A stretch of 64,000 nucleotides of DNA from Glandiceps talaboti (GCF_964340395.1 NC_135552.1:15535694-15599693); one strand, 5' to 3'; shown: positions 25,290-39,649, counted from the stretch's first letter. Notes: a model not told the origin generated them from the letters alone. Made by a program: numbers and translations.

Positions 25290-25600
25290 GTTCTTCAATT
25301 TTCTCCACACTTCACCATCATATCATAGCTCGTTCCTGGTCCTTTTGAAGTGATACAACAAATTTGGAAGTTGACTATCTTGTTTTCAACCGAATCAAAA
25401 ATAACTTATTTCCCCACAGAATTTAAACACAGTACAAATGGTACTTGGCAGCCATATTAGATTTTAAAGGAATAAATATTGATGTCATTTATTTGAGCTC
25501 TATCTAAAAAAAAAATTGATTTCACCAAAAAATGGGTTTGCGTTTTCTTGAACAAAGTATTAGAAAAAGTTTTAAACAAATAATTTCTGGGGTGCATTCT
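25290..25600 (+). repeat. Dispersed repeat family with copies at 43490-43730 and 62060-62400
   Basis: Shared blocks are AAGTTCTTCAA, a GGCAGCCATATTAGATT-type segment and GGGTTTGCGTTTTCTTGAAC followed by AAAGT. All copies are in the same orientation and well diverged. Confidence 0.6.
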
Positions 25601-27849
25601 ACATTAATTATTTGATGTCGTAGAATTCTGTAGTAAATTCAATATTTCAATACATATGGGTGTTTATACTCTATTTTCGTACACAGGATGCAATGAAGGT
25701 CAAAAAAAACTTTAAATAAACCTCTACACAAATTAATGCATGTATTTTGACAAAAATAGATTATTGAAAGCAACAAACAATGTTAATTTGTGCTGGTAGA
25801 CATGTGTTTTACAATGCAGCCATGACTGTGAACAATAGTTGATAAATATAGCATGCTTTAATAGGTTAGTATGTTTTCTGAGAAAGCCTACTAAAGGGAC
25901 AAAACCATTTGGGATGTTCTAGCCATCCTTAGGCCAAAAAAAAGAACTGTTTCTGGTCAGTATGCACAGCACTTAAATACCCCACATTGATCCCTTTTTT
26001 TCAGTGTTTGTCCAGCCCTTGCAGTCTACAGATTGGGGGGGGGGGGGGGGGGGGGGAACCACAAAAATAACCCTCCCTACATTAATTGCTAATTGAGAAT
26101 TTAAAAAAAAAAAAAAAAAAAAAATAAGTTGTCGCACCATTTGTCCTGCCGAGAAACAATTCTTCATTTATTAGGCCGTATTCTGAATATATCGGTACTA
26201 CGGAAGTGAGCAGACTACATTGAAAATGGTCAAATTACATAAAATAAAAATACAGGTATTTCATTAATTGGATGTTTTATTCACAACATAACAATATGAA
26301 TGCAATATAAGCTAATCTAAATATTTAATTTGTAATTTCAATCATGCAATTAAAGTCACTATGAACTGTAGTTTGATTATAATCATGGTGGTCTCTCTAC
26401 ATTTCTCCACCTGTGTATACTTGACTCTCACAGCCTTGCTACTTTCCCCAAGTTGTCTTAATATATCAGTTTGACCGTTTGCTATAAACTACAAGTCCAA
26501 TAAAAAAAAAAAAAGGTAAACGGAAGACAAGAAAATGAATGAATATATTAATTTGTCTATGAATATGATAGGTCTTTAAAAACTGACAGAAAATAAAAAG
26601 AGCACCTACACATTATTGACCAAAATAACTTTAGCCTCCAGCTATCATTATGTTGTTAATATACCTGAAAGATTTACAAATGATTTCATTGCCATTCAAT
26701 AAATTCTCCCATCAAAATTTTCATATTGTGTATTAATTACCTGAAAGTACAGATAGCACCGTATGGAAGCTTTGATAAATGTTTCAACAATTTGCATGAA
26801 GATCACGAAGTCATCCATAATACAGGTAACTTACAGGCAGTATGGTGTTCACTTTTTTTCTGAAAAATAGAACATCCTACCTATACCCACTCCAACCATG
26901 TACTACATCTGCACACAATATTCTGTACAAGGCATAAATTTGAGATTTTATCTTAACTACAGTGTATAACAGTACTGGAATATTATCTTTTCAATCAGAC
27001 AACCAACAATATATAATTTATTGAAAACTGTTAAAATACCAATAGTTCGACATTGCACATGTTAATGAAATACTTGCATTGAGGGTTGCTGGATTTTTGG
27101 GTGCGGACCCTAAAATTAATTTCATTGGATTTATTGTAACCATGTATGTGTAAAGCTACACACTATGTGTTATCCACAGGTTGGTATCAAAGAGTATGAT
27201 ATAATTATTACAAGAAGTATTAAAAAGTCATTTTATCTGACAGAGTTTCAAAAATCATTTCAGTTGCAGTTAGTAGTGTAGAGTAGTATAGGAAATTCTT
27301 CAGCTCATAGAGAAATGGCAGACGACCTAAATACATATGACTTCTGTGGCCATGGCGAATTCATATTTTTAGAGTAAACAAACCAGTCATTGAATTATTA
27401 TTCTAACAAAGAGGTATATTCCCTATTGGAAGTTTAATCTTGATGAAGACATTTGAATATTGATTAAAATTGTCAAAACAGGGCATCGACCCCCAACTAA
27501 TCAACGGCCTTAAAATAACTGCACCATAATCATCTCACAATTATATGGAATATAACTTACAATTTTATAATCATATATTTCTACAGTAAAGAACACAATG
27601 CTAGTTATCAGACTGTATTTATTGGTACCTGGACGACACAACAGAATAAATGTATGAATTGATATTGTACAACAAGACATCATTTTAAGCTCTGCATGTG
27701 TATTGTATGTACATGTACAACACACCAGTGTGTTATGATCACTATATCCCTAGTTTAACAAATTGTTATATTTCATACTGACGAAAATTGAAATGTCACT
27801 TTCTGTTCTCAGAGCTTCTGATCTACTCATCATATTTCTATAGGTATAA

Positions 27850-28065
27850 ACACCATACTTTGTAGGGATTTGCATATGCTACACAGTACGGTAGTCAGGT
27901 TTATATGTATGTATATACACCATACTCAGCAAGGTTTTCAATATGCTACACAGTATGGGAATCAGGTACATGTATGTGTATACACCATACTCAGCATGGT
28001 TTTGCATGCTACAGTACAGATGTCCAGTTTATGTGAATCAATACACCATAGTCAGAATGGTATAG
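27850..28065 (+). repeat. ~65-bp tandem repeat, three to four units
   Basis: Units share ACACCATACTCAGCA, GGTTTTGCAT and ATGCTACACAGTA, spaced at about 60-65 bp. Confidence 0.75.
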
Positions 28066-28679
28066 TTTAGATTAGGATTAAAATTGAAATATAAAAAAAA
28101 AAAATTGCCTGGCAGCACTACGGAAAGAGTTACGCTAGAACCCAACAATAATCCTAATCATGTATGTAATTCTCATGGCTCCACTCATAAGATACAAGAA
28201 TCTGGGACTGAAACTCTGGCCTTTAAGTCCAGTGATGCCGACACAGGTAATGACATCCAACATTATAAATGACATGATAGACGGGTTGTCATGACACTGA
28301 TAAGATAGTCAAGTGAGCCATAGACAACAAGGTCTCCACTGTCCTTATGAGTGAACCGACACAGATGACATAATTCTACGTAACAAGTTATACATACAAG
28401 CGAGGTTTTTTTTTTAGATACTGGCATTACACGACATTATGTAAAACTAGTTCACTGTTTCAGACACTCAGTCATGCAATATCACACACACATATTGTCA
28501 GCATTGGTGATTACCATGTCTAGACAGACAGCCATGATTATAGACTTGTACGCACCTGGTCATGGGGACTGAGCCGAGGACAAAGATTGGGTTATCTCTA
28601 TCACATGGTGGAAGGAAAGAGGGGGTCTGTGTACATTTTTTTGGAACGTCAATGTTCTGGTGTTTACAGTACACTATCT

Positions 28680-28805
28680 TACTTCCAGGGTGATTATCCT
28701 CACACAAGGGCACCACTATCACCCACTTGTGTACATTTGTAATCTACCCCATTGAACAGCGACAGTTTTAGTTTGCATCTATCTTAGTGAGACGAAAGCT
28801 CAGTT
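28680..28805 (+). repeat. Dispersed repeat family with copies at 30935-31175 and 32945-33240
   Basis: All three copies share CACTATCACCCACTTGTGTA (or variant), AATCTACCACATTGAA and TTTGCATCTATCTTAGT. The two longer copies also share GCAACATGTTGATA and GACTTCCAATGTTTACAC. All are in the same orientation, within 4.6 kb, suggesting local duplication. Confidence 0.7.
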
Positions 28806-29317
28806 TCCACAGTAGTAAAAGTGCTCAGAGGCATAGCATTAGTAGAACACCCAGCTAATGCAGCGGAGATCTGATTTTTATGCCAGACAGTTAAGAATCT
28901 AATATCTATGATATTTTTCCCGTCTTTCTTGAAACACATTTCTTGCTTTTGACACATTTTTCTTTCTTGACCATAATTTCTAGGACCCGATGAATTCTAC
29001 AGCATGATAATGACATGAGTCACAGCGTATGCAGGAAAGGAACACAATACACTACACTACAGGCAGGCAGGAATTTAGAAATAGTATATCAATATTCTCA
29101 CGTCTTGTTCAACTCCTAATGCACAAATGATAAGAATGACAAATAAATATGAATATAATTGGAGAGAAATCAAAAATTGACAACGGTCATACATCAAGAT
29201 GAATTTACCCCAACTATGTAATGGAATCACCCAAATGACGCAACGCTACCTGTCTGGAATTTTACACTTTTAGTCGAATTTTTTTTTTCAAAGTTTTTAA
29301 TAGCTTATAATAATGAT

Positions 29318-29433
29318 GTTTGATAAGACTTGCTCATGGTTCACCATTTTTACAGATATACATACATGTACATGCAAAGTTCACATTCTGTGTATACTTC
29401 TACGAGTAGAAGTCCTCGCAAGTCTTATCAAAC
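29318..29433. repeat. Inverted repeat with perfect 16-bp arms
   Basis: GTTTGATAAGACTTGC at 29318-29333 and its exact inverse at 29418-29433, separated by 84 bp. Confidence 0.85.
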
Positions 29434-31954
29434 CCCAAAATATTTGTACCTCAATGAGTTTTCAAATTTTTGTTTACTATATAAGTATATTGTACAATGT
29501 TAATGTTGCGCTTGGCTATTTGCTGGTAACTGACGGTAAAACTATCAACATTTATATCTCAATCATTCAATGACAGTTTTCGTACTTTTACAACAAGTAA
29601 CACTGAAGTAAAGCATTTTCTCTATGTGCTACACTCGGTTTATAGCATTCGTTTTACAAATGAGTAACACTGAAGTAAAGCACTTTCTCTTATGTTCCAC
29701 GCTCCTTCACAGCATTCATATCAAGTGTAAAAGTATACTGTTTCAATTGGTTTATTTACAAGGCTAGAGCATATGGCCTTTCTAACATGGTCGATCAGCA
29801 AATGAAACAGTAAACTTTTTGCTTTGGGTGCTATACGTGATTATGGCACATACAGAGAAAGCTTCACTTTGGTATTATGGGTTGTAGTTATGTTAAATTA
29901 CATTGTTGTTACTTGACTATTCACAGATGACTGATGGCTACAATAACAGTTTTTGTACTGAGTAATGATGGCTTGACAAAGAAAAGTGAATATATCTCAC
30001 TCTTCATAATTTTGTTTACATTTCTTGTGACTGTCATTGTCATATTTGACTCTTCAGAATTGATGTCAATACAATAACAAAGCTGTTGCTGTTGTAGTTG
30101 TCAGACAATGCCTGGTTGTTTGTATAGACCTATTCACACTACCTCGCCGTTCATAAACAGCTACTGATCCCACAGGTACAACTGTACCAGTCATTTTCAC
30201 AAACCTGCACCAGGAAAGCACAATAGATGGAAGGCAATTTTTAGACACAATTGCTGAGTATGGGACTCACACTTTGAATAGCAGATAGTGTGACACAGGG
30301 CTTGGATTTCTGCAGGTACTTTACACGCTGCACTGCTATTGTCTTCATGGCTACACTTTCTATTTCAGGCTATGTATAGAAAATACAAACCATCACCACA
30401 GTCTGTTATGAATGCAAACTTATTTTGGTGGTTAAATTTGTCTTTTGCAATATGTGCCACATGAAAATATCAAATTACAGTCGTGCTTTAACCTGTTGAA
30501 AATGTTCATACATGTAGATTCATGAATCATGACTGTGTGTGCGCATATACACACACACACACATAACCACACAGATGACATAGCCATTATTTCAGTAGTG
30601 CTGAAAATAGTAGTAGACACTTGAACCACACTATATCTAACACCTATCCTTTGAGATGGTATTCTTACTTACAATCGATCTTTTACGAAATAAATAAATA
30701 AAGAATGATTTTTTTATATTTATCACGCATAAAATACACAATATATTGCATTATGTAAAACCCTGTAGTAGTACAGCTGACTTGACAAATACCTTATCAC
30801 AGAAACATAGGGGAGTTTATTTCATTCTCACCTCTCTAGAGTAATGATATGGTCTACACAATTTGCATATTACTCTGGTAATCAAGGTCTCGGTTTACTA
30901 AGATAGACATAAACTACAAATCTTGTTGCAACATATTGATAAAACAGTGATATGATATTCAGTGGACATTGGCTTTAATTGTAGCTTCAGTTGGGCAGCA
31001 TCTCTGAAAGCTAGTTTTATCAACGTACTGTTTAGGGATTTCCAATATGTTCACACCATGTTGATCGCAGGGTGATTAGATTCACACAAAAGAGGAACCA
31101 CTATCACCAATTTGCGTAATCTACCACATTAACTGACAATAATTTCAGTATGTGTCTGCATCAGCAAAAGCAAAGCCTTGATTAAAATAGTGGTAACATA
31201 TTGCACCAAAATGTAGTTTCTAAAATTCAGCAAGCTAGGACATGTAAGTTCCTGTCCTGCCTTCTCAATAAAGAGGATCTGGTGTATGCAATACATAATA
31301 ACTCCAGGCTTGAAATTAGCTTTTTTTCCTCCCGAGACTACCAATTGCAAAAATTGAAAGCCCAGGGATGGTGATCAGTAGTTCTGTATATTCCTGAACT
31401 AAAAACAGAGTTCCTCTATTGGAAATATGTTTGTTATTAAAATACTTTCACGTCCGTAAATCTTCCATCCTTTTACATCATAGCATAATCAATGGTACAA
31501 ATGCACATTGTAGCCTGAGTGGGCTACCAGCTGCAAATTAAGGTAGCCCCATGACAAGAGTTGGTAGTCTGTGGACACACGACTACTGTTAGTTTTGAGT
31601 CCTGTAATGACACTGCATCATTCAAGGTCACTCTTCAAACACTAAAAACAGAACATCTAAGGTAAAGAAGTTCATTCCCATATTCACTTTTCTTTGAATT
31701 GAATAAGTAACATTTTGTCTTTCCTATGTGTATTCTGTTATAAACAGTGTTCGTTTGCTAATGTTTGCTGACCTGAAAATGTACCGTGGGCAAGCTGCAA
31801 GTTAGTTGGTTTGGGCAACCTGTAGAGTTGAATTTTTTTGGAGACTATCCAATTGTCTTTTTTGTTCATGTTCATCTAGTTTTACGATGTTAAAAATACA
31901 GGTATCTACGGCAAATATAACTTTATGGAGAACCAATTTCCTATCCTATCCTAT

Positions 31955-32510
31955 CCTGTCCAAACTCTACTAACAGATCCCATTGATGTCTTGATTCCAC
32001 TCACAGATCCCACTGCTGTCCTAATCCAACTAACAGATCTCACTGTTATCCTTATTCAATCCACAGATTCCACTGCTGTCCTAATTCCACCCACGGATCC
32101 CATTGCTACCCTGATTTCACGAACAGATCCCACTGCTGTCCTAATTCCACCCACAGATCCCATTGCTATCCTGATTTCACTAACAGATCCTACTGCTGTC
32201 CTAATTCCACCCACAGATCCCATTGCTGTTCTGATTTCACTAACAGATCCCACTGCTGTCCTAATTCCACCCACAGATCCCATTGCTATCCTGATTTCAC
32301 TAACAGATCCCACTGCTGTCCTAATTCCACCCACAGATCCCATTGCTGTCCTGATTTCACTAACAGATCCCACTGCTGTCCTGATCCCACTGCTGTCCTA
32401 ATCCCAATAACAGATCCCACTGCTGTCCTAATTCCACCCACACATCCCATTGCTGTCCTGATTCCACCCACAGATTGCATTGCTGTCCTAATTCTACTAA
32501 CAGATCCAAT
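31955..32510 (+). repeat. 30-bp minisatellite with 60-bp dimer periodicity
   Basis: Units alternate between CCCATTGCTATCCTGATTTC plus ACTAACAGAT and CCCACTGCTGTCCTAATTCC plus ACCCACAGAT. The 30-bp unit keeps both strands open for more than 100 codons, which follows from unit length rather than coding. The edges are more diverged. Confidence 0.93.
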
Positions 32511-34084
32511 TCATGTCAATAGTGTAGCTGGCACTCTTTCTGTTAACTGGATAACACTTGCAATAAGAATCACACCAAGTTGTAGTTGTACATACATTGT
32601 ACACATGTGGGCAGCACTAGTAAGGGTGACGACTGTTGGTTTGTGGCAGAGACAATGTTATTTGTTAGATGTACTAGTCAAGATAAAAAGAATACTTGTA
32701 CAAAATTGTATTTGTTTTGACAGATAAAATATGGAGAAAGTATGAATGAGACCATCTGGTTGATTTGGTTGCACAGTAAAGTACTGTTCAGAGTCTCCAG
32801 ACTAGACAAAACAGACAGAAATATGACACAAGGGGCAGTTGGCTGTGTGTAATCTACCTTCTTAGCCTGTATAGTATACATGTATGTACACTGCACTAAC
32901 AGTGGGTATTCTGATATTACCCAGGTAGTTGAGCCTTCAGGTTTTCTAAGATACACAAAACTGAAAACTATTGTCGCAACATGTTGATACAACAGTGATA
33001 AGCTATTGAATGGACTGTCAGTTTAATTATAGTTTCAGTCGGGAAGCGTGTCTTAAAACTTGTCTATTTAGAGTTCCATGAACTTGCCGTGCTGTTTTAG
33101 GACTTCCAATGTTTACACAATATTGATCACAGGATGCTTAGAATCGCACAGCAGTGGAACCGCTATTACCCACTTGTGTAATCTACCACATTGAAAAACA
33201 ATAGTTTGCATCTATCTTAGTAAACCAAAGGCTGGATTACCAGTGTCGCAACAGCTTTAGGGGTACAACTTATTTTTATCAGTTTTAATGGCTCCAATAA
33301 CAAGAGACTCTGAGAGCAATAAATGTAGTCAGGGTTTTGTATCTGTATAAATCACACATTTAAATTACCTAGCTTTAAATATAAAAATATCTGTTTCACC
33401 TTACTGAACCTTTAGTAAAAATTGACCAATTATCAACACCTGTGTACAAATTCCCGATGATCTATTACATAGAGAATCAGTGTCTATTATTCTACTTACA
33501 GCTTCTGTTAGTTTTCATTTATTTGTAACCTAAAGGAAAAAAGACAACAGTTGGGCATATTCATTCGGGTGTGACCAGTATTGTGTGCACATACTTACAA
33601 CCTGCGAAAAAAAAAACCCACCAGTACATGTACGTTTGTTTGAATGTAATGAGCCAAGGAAAGACTTCACGCAAAGACAAAATTAGGTAAAAAAACAACA
33701 AACAATGCAACTGATACAAATACAACAGCGGGTGCATCTGATTTGTAAGTTCACATATTGCATTTATCAGTTTGTTTATATCTGCAGAAGTTATAACGTA
33801 ACAGTCAAACTCGATCATTAAAATGTGAAGCGTTTTATCATCAGTAAACAGAGTTATGGAATCCAGGCCTCATGTGGTACTTTTACTTTGATAAGTTACC
33901 GACACTGATTACACTGTATATTTGTATGATGTCTTTGCATGAACCTCATCTCCTTGAAGTTCCAGCACACCCCTTGGAAGCAAGGAATCGCATCGTGTTC
34001 TAACTCATTCTCACCAGCATCTCCACTGCCTGACACTGTAAGAGAGGCTGGTGATTTTACAGCAATGACAAATCATTCTACCAT

Positions 34085-34445
34085 GTAGCCTGAGATGTAT
34101 ACATTTCAACACATTTAGGTACGGTATTGCCATGGTTACAGGCAAGTTCGACCACCAAGTTATAGTACATGTAATGCCAGTTTAGCCTGGGACATATATA
34201 TTCCAGGACATTCAGGTACTGTATTTCCATGGTTACAGGAGAATTAGGCCACAAAGCTACATGCAATATCTGGGTAACTTGGGACCATAATCATATTCAG
34301 ACATTTAGGTATTCCTATGGTTACAGGAGAGATCAGCCACTAAACTAAATGTAATGTTTGAGTAGTATGGGACCATTATCCATGCGAACAATGGAATCAT
34401 TTTACTAATAAGTATTTCCATGGTTACAGGGGAGTAACCAAGCTA
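34085..34445 (+). repeat. ~90-120-bp imperfect tandem repeat
   Basis: Four loose units, each with a CCATGGTTACAGG (or CCTATGGTTACAGG) core, ATTTAGGTA before it and CCAC/TAAAGCTA-type sequence after it. Confidence 0.75.
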
Positions 34446-34799
34446 CATAGGGTATACCAATGTTAGCATGACAGGTTGTGTTGAAGAATAACTACCCTGT
34501 TACGAATCAGTTCTTTTCCAATACATATACTGGCATACAAATCTACATATACAATACATATTATGTATGGTAGCCTTTTTACATCCTGATTCTGTGATTT
34601 TGCTTCTGTTCACACTAACTGCTTGTAATACTATCAGCATTAACATGTTAATTTAGCTATGCCCCCAAATCCCCCCCCCCCCATGGTCATTATCAGCATG
34701 CCTGTTTGTAGATATTTACATAATATTAGCATATATGTAAATTATGTTAATTAACTCCTATGTTTATCTGACTAACAGAAGACACATTTACAAAATATG

Positions 34800-35140
34800 A
34801 TATTCCCCAATATTTGTCTTCATTCAGCCAAGGAGACTATGAGTGACCTAAAGGACCTTAGACTCGGCGTGACTACCCGGGCCTTAGGTCACAAGAATTT
34901 TCCTGTTGAATGAAGACAAATACTGGAGAATAACATAAGTATACCAACACCAGTAATATCACAGAATAATTGGGGGAAGCAAAATGGCAATTTGGAATGT
35001 TTTGATTCATATTTCGAACACAGTAGAACCAGCAATGTAGACACGCCCTGTCATGACAAAGACGTGTGTTGTCATGATGTAGAACGACCAGAGTATATAT
35101 TCCATATTTTTTGTTCAACTTGGCTCGTGCATGGTATAAT
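34800..35140 (-). mobile_element. Hairpin-bearing dispersed repeat, copy 1
   Basis: Inverted relative to copies at 38420 and 46985. One end is a foldback: TATTCCCCAATATTTGTCTT at 34801 pairs with an inverse segment near 34905-34930, enclosing a GACCTAAAGG / CCTTAGGTCAC hairpin. The remainder matches the AACCAGCAATGTAGACACG and CATTTTGCTTCC-type segments of the other copies. Confidence 0.65.
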
Positions 35141-35409
35141 AGCCTAGACACATACGTAATTATGCTTCTATAACTTCGGTGCATTATCATTCCCCACTGT
35201 GACCAATTGCTTTGAGTGCATATTTTACAACCGCGATAATACATGTACCTTAAACAAATTGTATATTAGAAGTGGTTAGTGAAGAGTGACGCAAAATCAC
35301 AAATAGCTAGGTAGACAGACCAGACCAGACCAGACCAGACAATGTATAATACTCCAGACATCATCAGTCGTGTTTAATACAGCGGTACATGACCCAGTAT
35401 GCCCTCTAT

Positions 35410-35560
35410 TGATAGCCAAATGTTGTTGTTGTGAGTCAAAATGATAAAAACTGGCATTTCTTGTGAGTCACCACATAGTAAGAAATTGGGGAACACCAAA
35501 TTTTGGTACATCACTAGAAACTGTGTGTGTGTGTCAGTGGCACGTCAAATTGGCTTAGAG
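35410..35560 (-). repeat. Dispersed repeat, inverse of 2985-3110
   Basis: TTGTTGTTGTGAGTCAAAAT and CTTGTGAGTCACCACATAGT are the reverse complement of sequence at 3046-3095, and CACCAAATTTTGGT matches near 3008. The same ends appear next to the element at 3193. Confidence 0.65.
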
Positions 35561-36028
35561 GGCACACTGACATGACCATATGTCACTATATCAGCTGAGG
35601 TGATTATTGTGATGGATATATTCACACACCACATTCTAATCATCAAACAGATGACGCCAATGATTATTTCTCAACTTTAATCATAATTTCTGTACGCATA
35701 ATTCATTTCAATATTGTTTGCCCCGAATATGGCATTTATGGCAGACTGTTATTGATCATTATCATTATGTTGATGGTATATTAATCAAAAGTGGACATCC
35801 TTGTGCTATAAAAGATATGTCATATATACATAATTTACTGAAAAGCACTAACTCTTTATGCTACATGTATCTGCTTTTATCAATAAACACCCCAGACTGG
35901 TAGTGGTATCACATGTGTTTAGACAATTACACATCCACATCAGGATGTTTACGAGTGGCAAACCAGTTTTAAATTCATGTTGTGTTGTGTAATATCATGT
36001 CATGTCACAAAGCATGTTGTTGTGCTGA

Positions 36029-36365
36029 GTATGTTATGTTATGTTATGTTATGTTGTGTTGTGTTGTGTTGTGTTGTGTTGTGTTGAGTTGTGCTGTGTT
36101 GTGTTGTGTTATGTTATTCTGTGTTGTGTTGTGTTGTGTTGTGTTGTGTTGTGTTGTGTTGTGTTGTGTTATGTTATGCTATGTTGTGTTATGTTATGTT
36201 AACTTATGTTATGTCGTGTTCCAACATGTGTTATGTTTTTGTGTCATCTCAAAAAGTATGGTATGTTGTGTTGTGTTGTGTTGTATTGTGTTGTGATGTG
36301 CTGTGTGTTGTGTTGTGTTGTGTTGTGTTGTGTTGTGTTGTGCAGTGCTGTGGTTTGTAATGTCA
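36029..36365. repeat. (TGTTG)n pentanucleotide tract
   Basis: TGTTG/TGTTA pentanucleotide array in two blocks around a 70-bp interruption at 36205-36262. Cys/Val/Leu open frames are artefacts. Confidence 0.95.
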
Positions 36366-38419
36366 TGTCATGTCATGTGACACCATATGTTGTAATGTTA
36401 TATCATCTCACCTCATATATATATTACCAGGCATAGAAGAGAGTACACATTATTACACAGTAATCTCAAATTATAGAATTTTTCAAGGTTCTTCAAATAA
36501 GTTAGAAAACATCACATCTCCAAGACAAGTTATATTCAAACATTTCTATGTGCACTCCATTTTACATTGACAGAATCAAATGTATACACCGGATAATGTA
36601 TGCAATAAATGTACCAGGGTTAATATTAAATATGAAAAAAATAACAAAGACCAAGTTGCTGTAACTACAGATAAATTTTTCACGATTTATTGATATTTAC
36701 TAAATGTTGAACGTATGATCGTCTTGTGATTACCATCCAACTAAGAAGCTCAAGGCACAGATGCAGAACTACTAACAATGAATAAAGTAGCAATTAATGT
36801 AGGAAGGGTCATCTTTGTGCTTTCACCTCGATCTGCAGACTGAAGACTGCAAGGGCTAGACAAACACACACACAAAAGTTCGACACAGGGGTATCTAAGT
36901 AATGTGCACACTGACCAGAAATAATTAAGGTGGCAAATATTAGCAAAAATATCTTTCTAGTAACAACTTTCTACTTCTAGTGCTTTGATAGTTAATTAGA
37001 ATTGTTCACAGTATGTGGCTATCCAACTTCCAAGAAGTGGTATGGCATTGAAATAGATGCTTGTCGATGACCATGCTACCACATGTCAGAAACGATACTG
37101 ACCTTCTGTGACCTCACTGGCATTTTTATGATTGTCTTAAAGGTAAGGTTATATAGATTGACCTGCACACTGACCTCTAGTGATGTCAATAAAATAGAAA
37201 TAGACCACCTTTAATAGTTTCTCTTATCAAATGACTAGGTGTCAATTAATCCAACATGTTGTGTATTGTATTTTGAGGTCTTCCCTACGTCAGAGGAACC
37301 TAAACGTACGTGTTTTGATCACCACTGTGGGTCGTCTCTTTCTCTCGGTGAACAAAAGAACCAGTATGGTTTGACGTCATTTTATCTCCGATACACACAT
37401 CACAACCAATCAATACGATGATCTATAAGTCTTCTGCTAGTGCTGGCATTTCTTTGCATTCCCTGTATGCTTATCAAAGACATGATTAATCTAACATCCA
37501 CTGACATTCAAAAGGTGAACAACTCTTTTATGATCACAAAAATAGATCTCCAATTTCACTTACTCTAAGCTACAGAGGTAAAGACTATACTTTACCCTCA
37601 ACACTGATACACAGTATTGTTCATATGGGCACTTAATGATTGCTGTATTATTAACAAAATATATCACAGTACCATACTCATACCATAATCCTTCCTTCAT
37701 TCATTCAATTTATCATTGTTTCATTCATTCATTCATTGTTTCTATCATACTCTTGATTCCTCTCAATTCTTTTTTTCACACAATTAGCTACCATGCACTT
37801 TCCCCTTCTTCTACCCTCCTCTTAGAATTGTCCTTTTTGCAAATCTTCTCCAGATTCACTCCCATTGCTATCCTTCATTTGTTCATGTGCCCCATTTCAT
37901 CTATCCTTTCAGAACTACCATCCCCTACATCACTCTATATTTTGTACCTTACGTTACCCTTTTCTTGTTCTTGTGCAACCACCTCTCTCTAAACTTAAGA
38001 TTTCACACCATGCAAATCTTGCATTTTCCTTTTTACATCTGTCCGTGTATTTTCCCCTCCAATGCCCTCACCCATCAATCAATTCTTCACATCTCTATCC
38101 ATCAACATACTACACCTCTATCCCACTCACAAGCTGTTAGTTTAACCTTTAACCTTTTTCCGATTCTATCTGTTATCCATCTAGTGAATGCAAATCCTAC
38201 ACATGTTGGATCAATTTGTCCGGCTTACCATTCAATCGATCAATTTGGCAATACTGGAAATAACCACCAGGTTGACAGACAAGAGTTGAACTTTTTGACA
38301 CACAGAGCTTTAAGAAACATAATCAGTATCCTCAAAAGGGGGCAACTGTGACATATCACGAAATTCAATAAATGTTCTTTTTGTAAAAAAAACTTTCACA
38401 TAATAATATTAACTACACT

Positions 38420-38830
38420 AGTACATGTACCTTGTTGTACCACGCACAAGCCAAGTCATTGTCTTTGATCTGAACATATCAATTATACACCTGAATCATA
38501 CTCTGTCATGACAACCTGTGTCTACATCGCTGGTTCTGCAGTACTTGAAATATGAGCAAAACTGTTCCAAAATGCCACCATTTTCCTAATTTTTATCAAT
38601 TATGCTTGATAATAATATTTATCTTAAAATCCGTCTCTTACACCTCTTGAGGAGGTATAATTATAATGGAGTACCCAATATCTGTATTCATACAGCCTGA
38701 AAATACTCACGACCTAAGGGGTTTGTCACTACTCATCTAGCAACTTATAGTGACAAGGCCCCTTAGGTCATCCGTATTATCCCTGGCTGAAGGAAGAAAA
38801 ATTGTCGGTGAATAATACATGTATCCCTAA
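38420..38830 (+). mobile_element. Hairpin-bearing dispersed repeat, copy 2
   Basis: Contains the best-preserved inner hairpin at 38711-38769: GACCTAAGGGGTTTGTCACT, a ~16-nt loop and an inverse arm TAGTGACAAGGCCCCTTAGG. Flanking segments match the copies at 34800 and 46985. No coding capacity is visible. Confidence 0.65.
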
Positions 38831-39649
38831 TTATCATTATATCGTAAATATATATGAACAGTTCTGCATGTGTACATTTAAGGCAATATTAACATAGCGA
38901 TCCTGCCTGTCTACAGCACTGGATCTGTATGACTACGCTAACTCTCAAGTCACTCATAGTCATACATGTTGTAGACAAGAGCTAGCAAAGTCGCAGTTCC
39001 AGCTCAGTGGACAGACAAGCTAACAAATCGCTAACAGCTTTCATCCTGACCCGTATCCCTTATACGGATACCCAATTTGCTAAATAATACTCTACTTTAT
39101 AAAAGCACGATACATGCCAAGAACTCTTAAAATTCAGTGCTAAATGTTCCATCAATGGTTTCAAACATGAGACCATGAAATCATTTACTATACATAGCTT
39201 ATTATACTATAGTTCACTTCCCAAGTATAAAATATACAGGACCATTATTAATATCTATCTAAAAATACCGGGTACATGTATAAGTATCACAGTTCAATGG
39301 GTCACCTAGAACTTTCACTTCCCTCCAAGACTACTCAAGGAAACGCTATCCATGTCATTACCAACATATGTGGATGTGGTAGCCAGTAGCTAACTGGAAA
39401 ACAGCTTATTTTTTTTAATGCAATGGCTTGATGCTGTTTCCTAGACCTGCACCTAAAGTACTAGTACATGTAGGTATGCAACTTCTTTGACTTAGCTAAT
39501 CAACAAATGTATAGCAAACAAATCAGGCTGTATCGGTATGAGGTTAAGATTCTAACATATTAGTTTTCAGTTTTTCTGAAGCTGAAACAAGCTGCAACTG
39601 AAACTTTTTTTTTTTCTTTTTTTTTCTTTTTTTAGAAACTTTTGTGAGA

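Larger units (their letters stand above)
21840..31950. other. Gene-poor tract
   Basis: Apart from the (ACAT)n block, the ~65-bp tandem and the dispersed repeats listed, I see no conserved coding motif. A poly-G (26034-26056) and poly-A (26102-26124) run are present. The open frames at 23848-24141 and 28498-28722 (minus) look random. Confidence 0.55.

Noticed and set aside
31925-32401. 158-codon frame with DPTAVLIPPT-type repeats
   Set aside because: 30-bp minisatellite with open frames on both strands.
34873-35244. 123-codon minus-strand frame
   Set aside because: Falls within the hairpin-bearing repeat family; the homologous copies do not preserve the frame.
37636-38351. Plus-strand frames of 118-154 codons
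   Set aside because: Pyrimidine-rich compositional frames with no motif and mutually overlapping alternatives.
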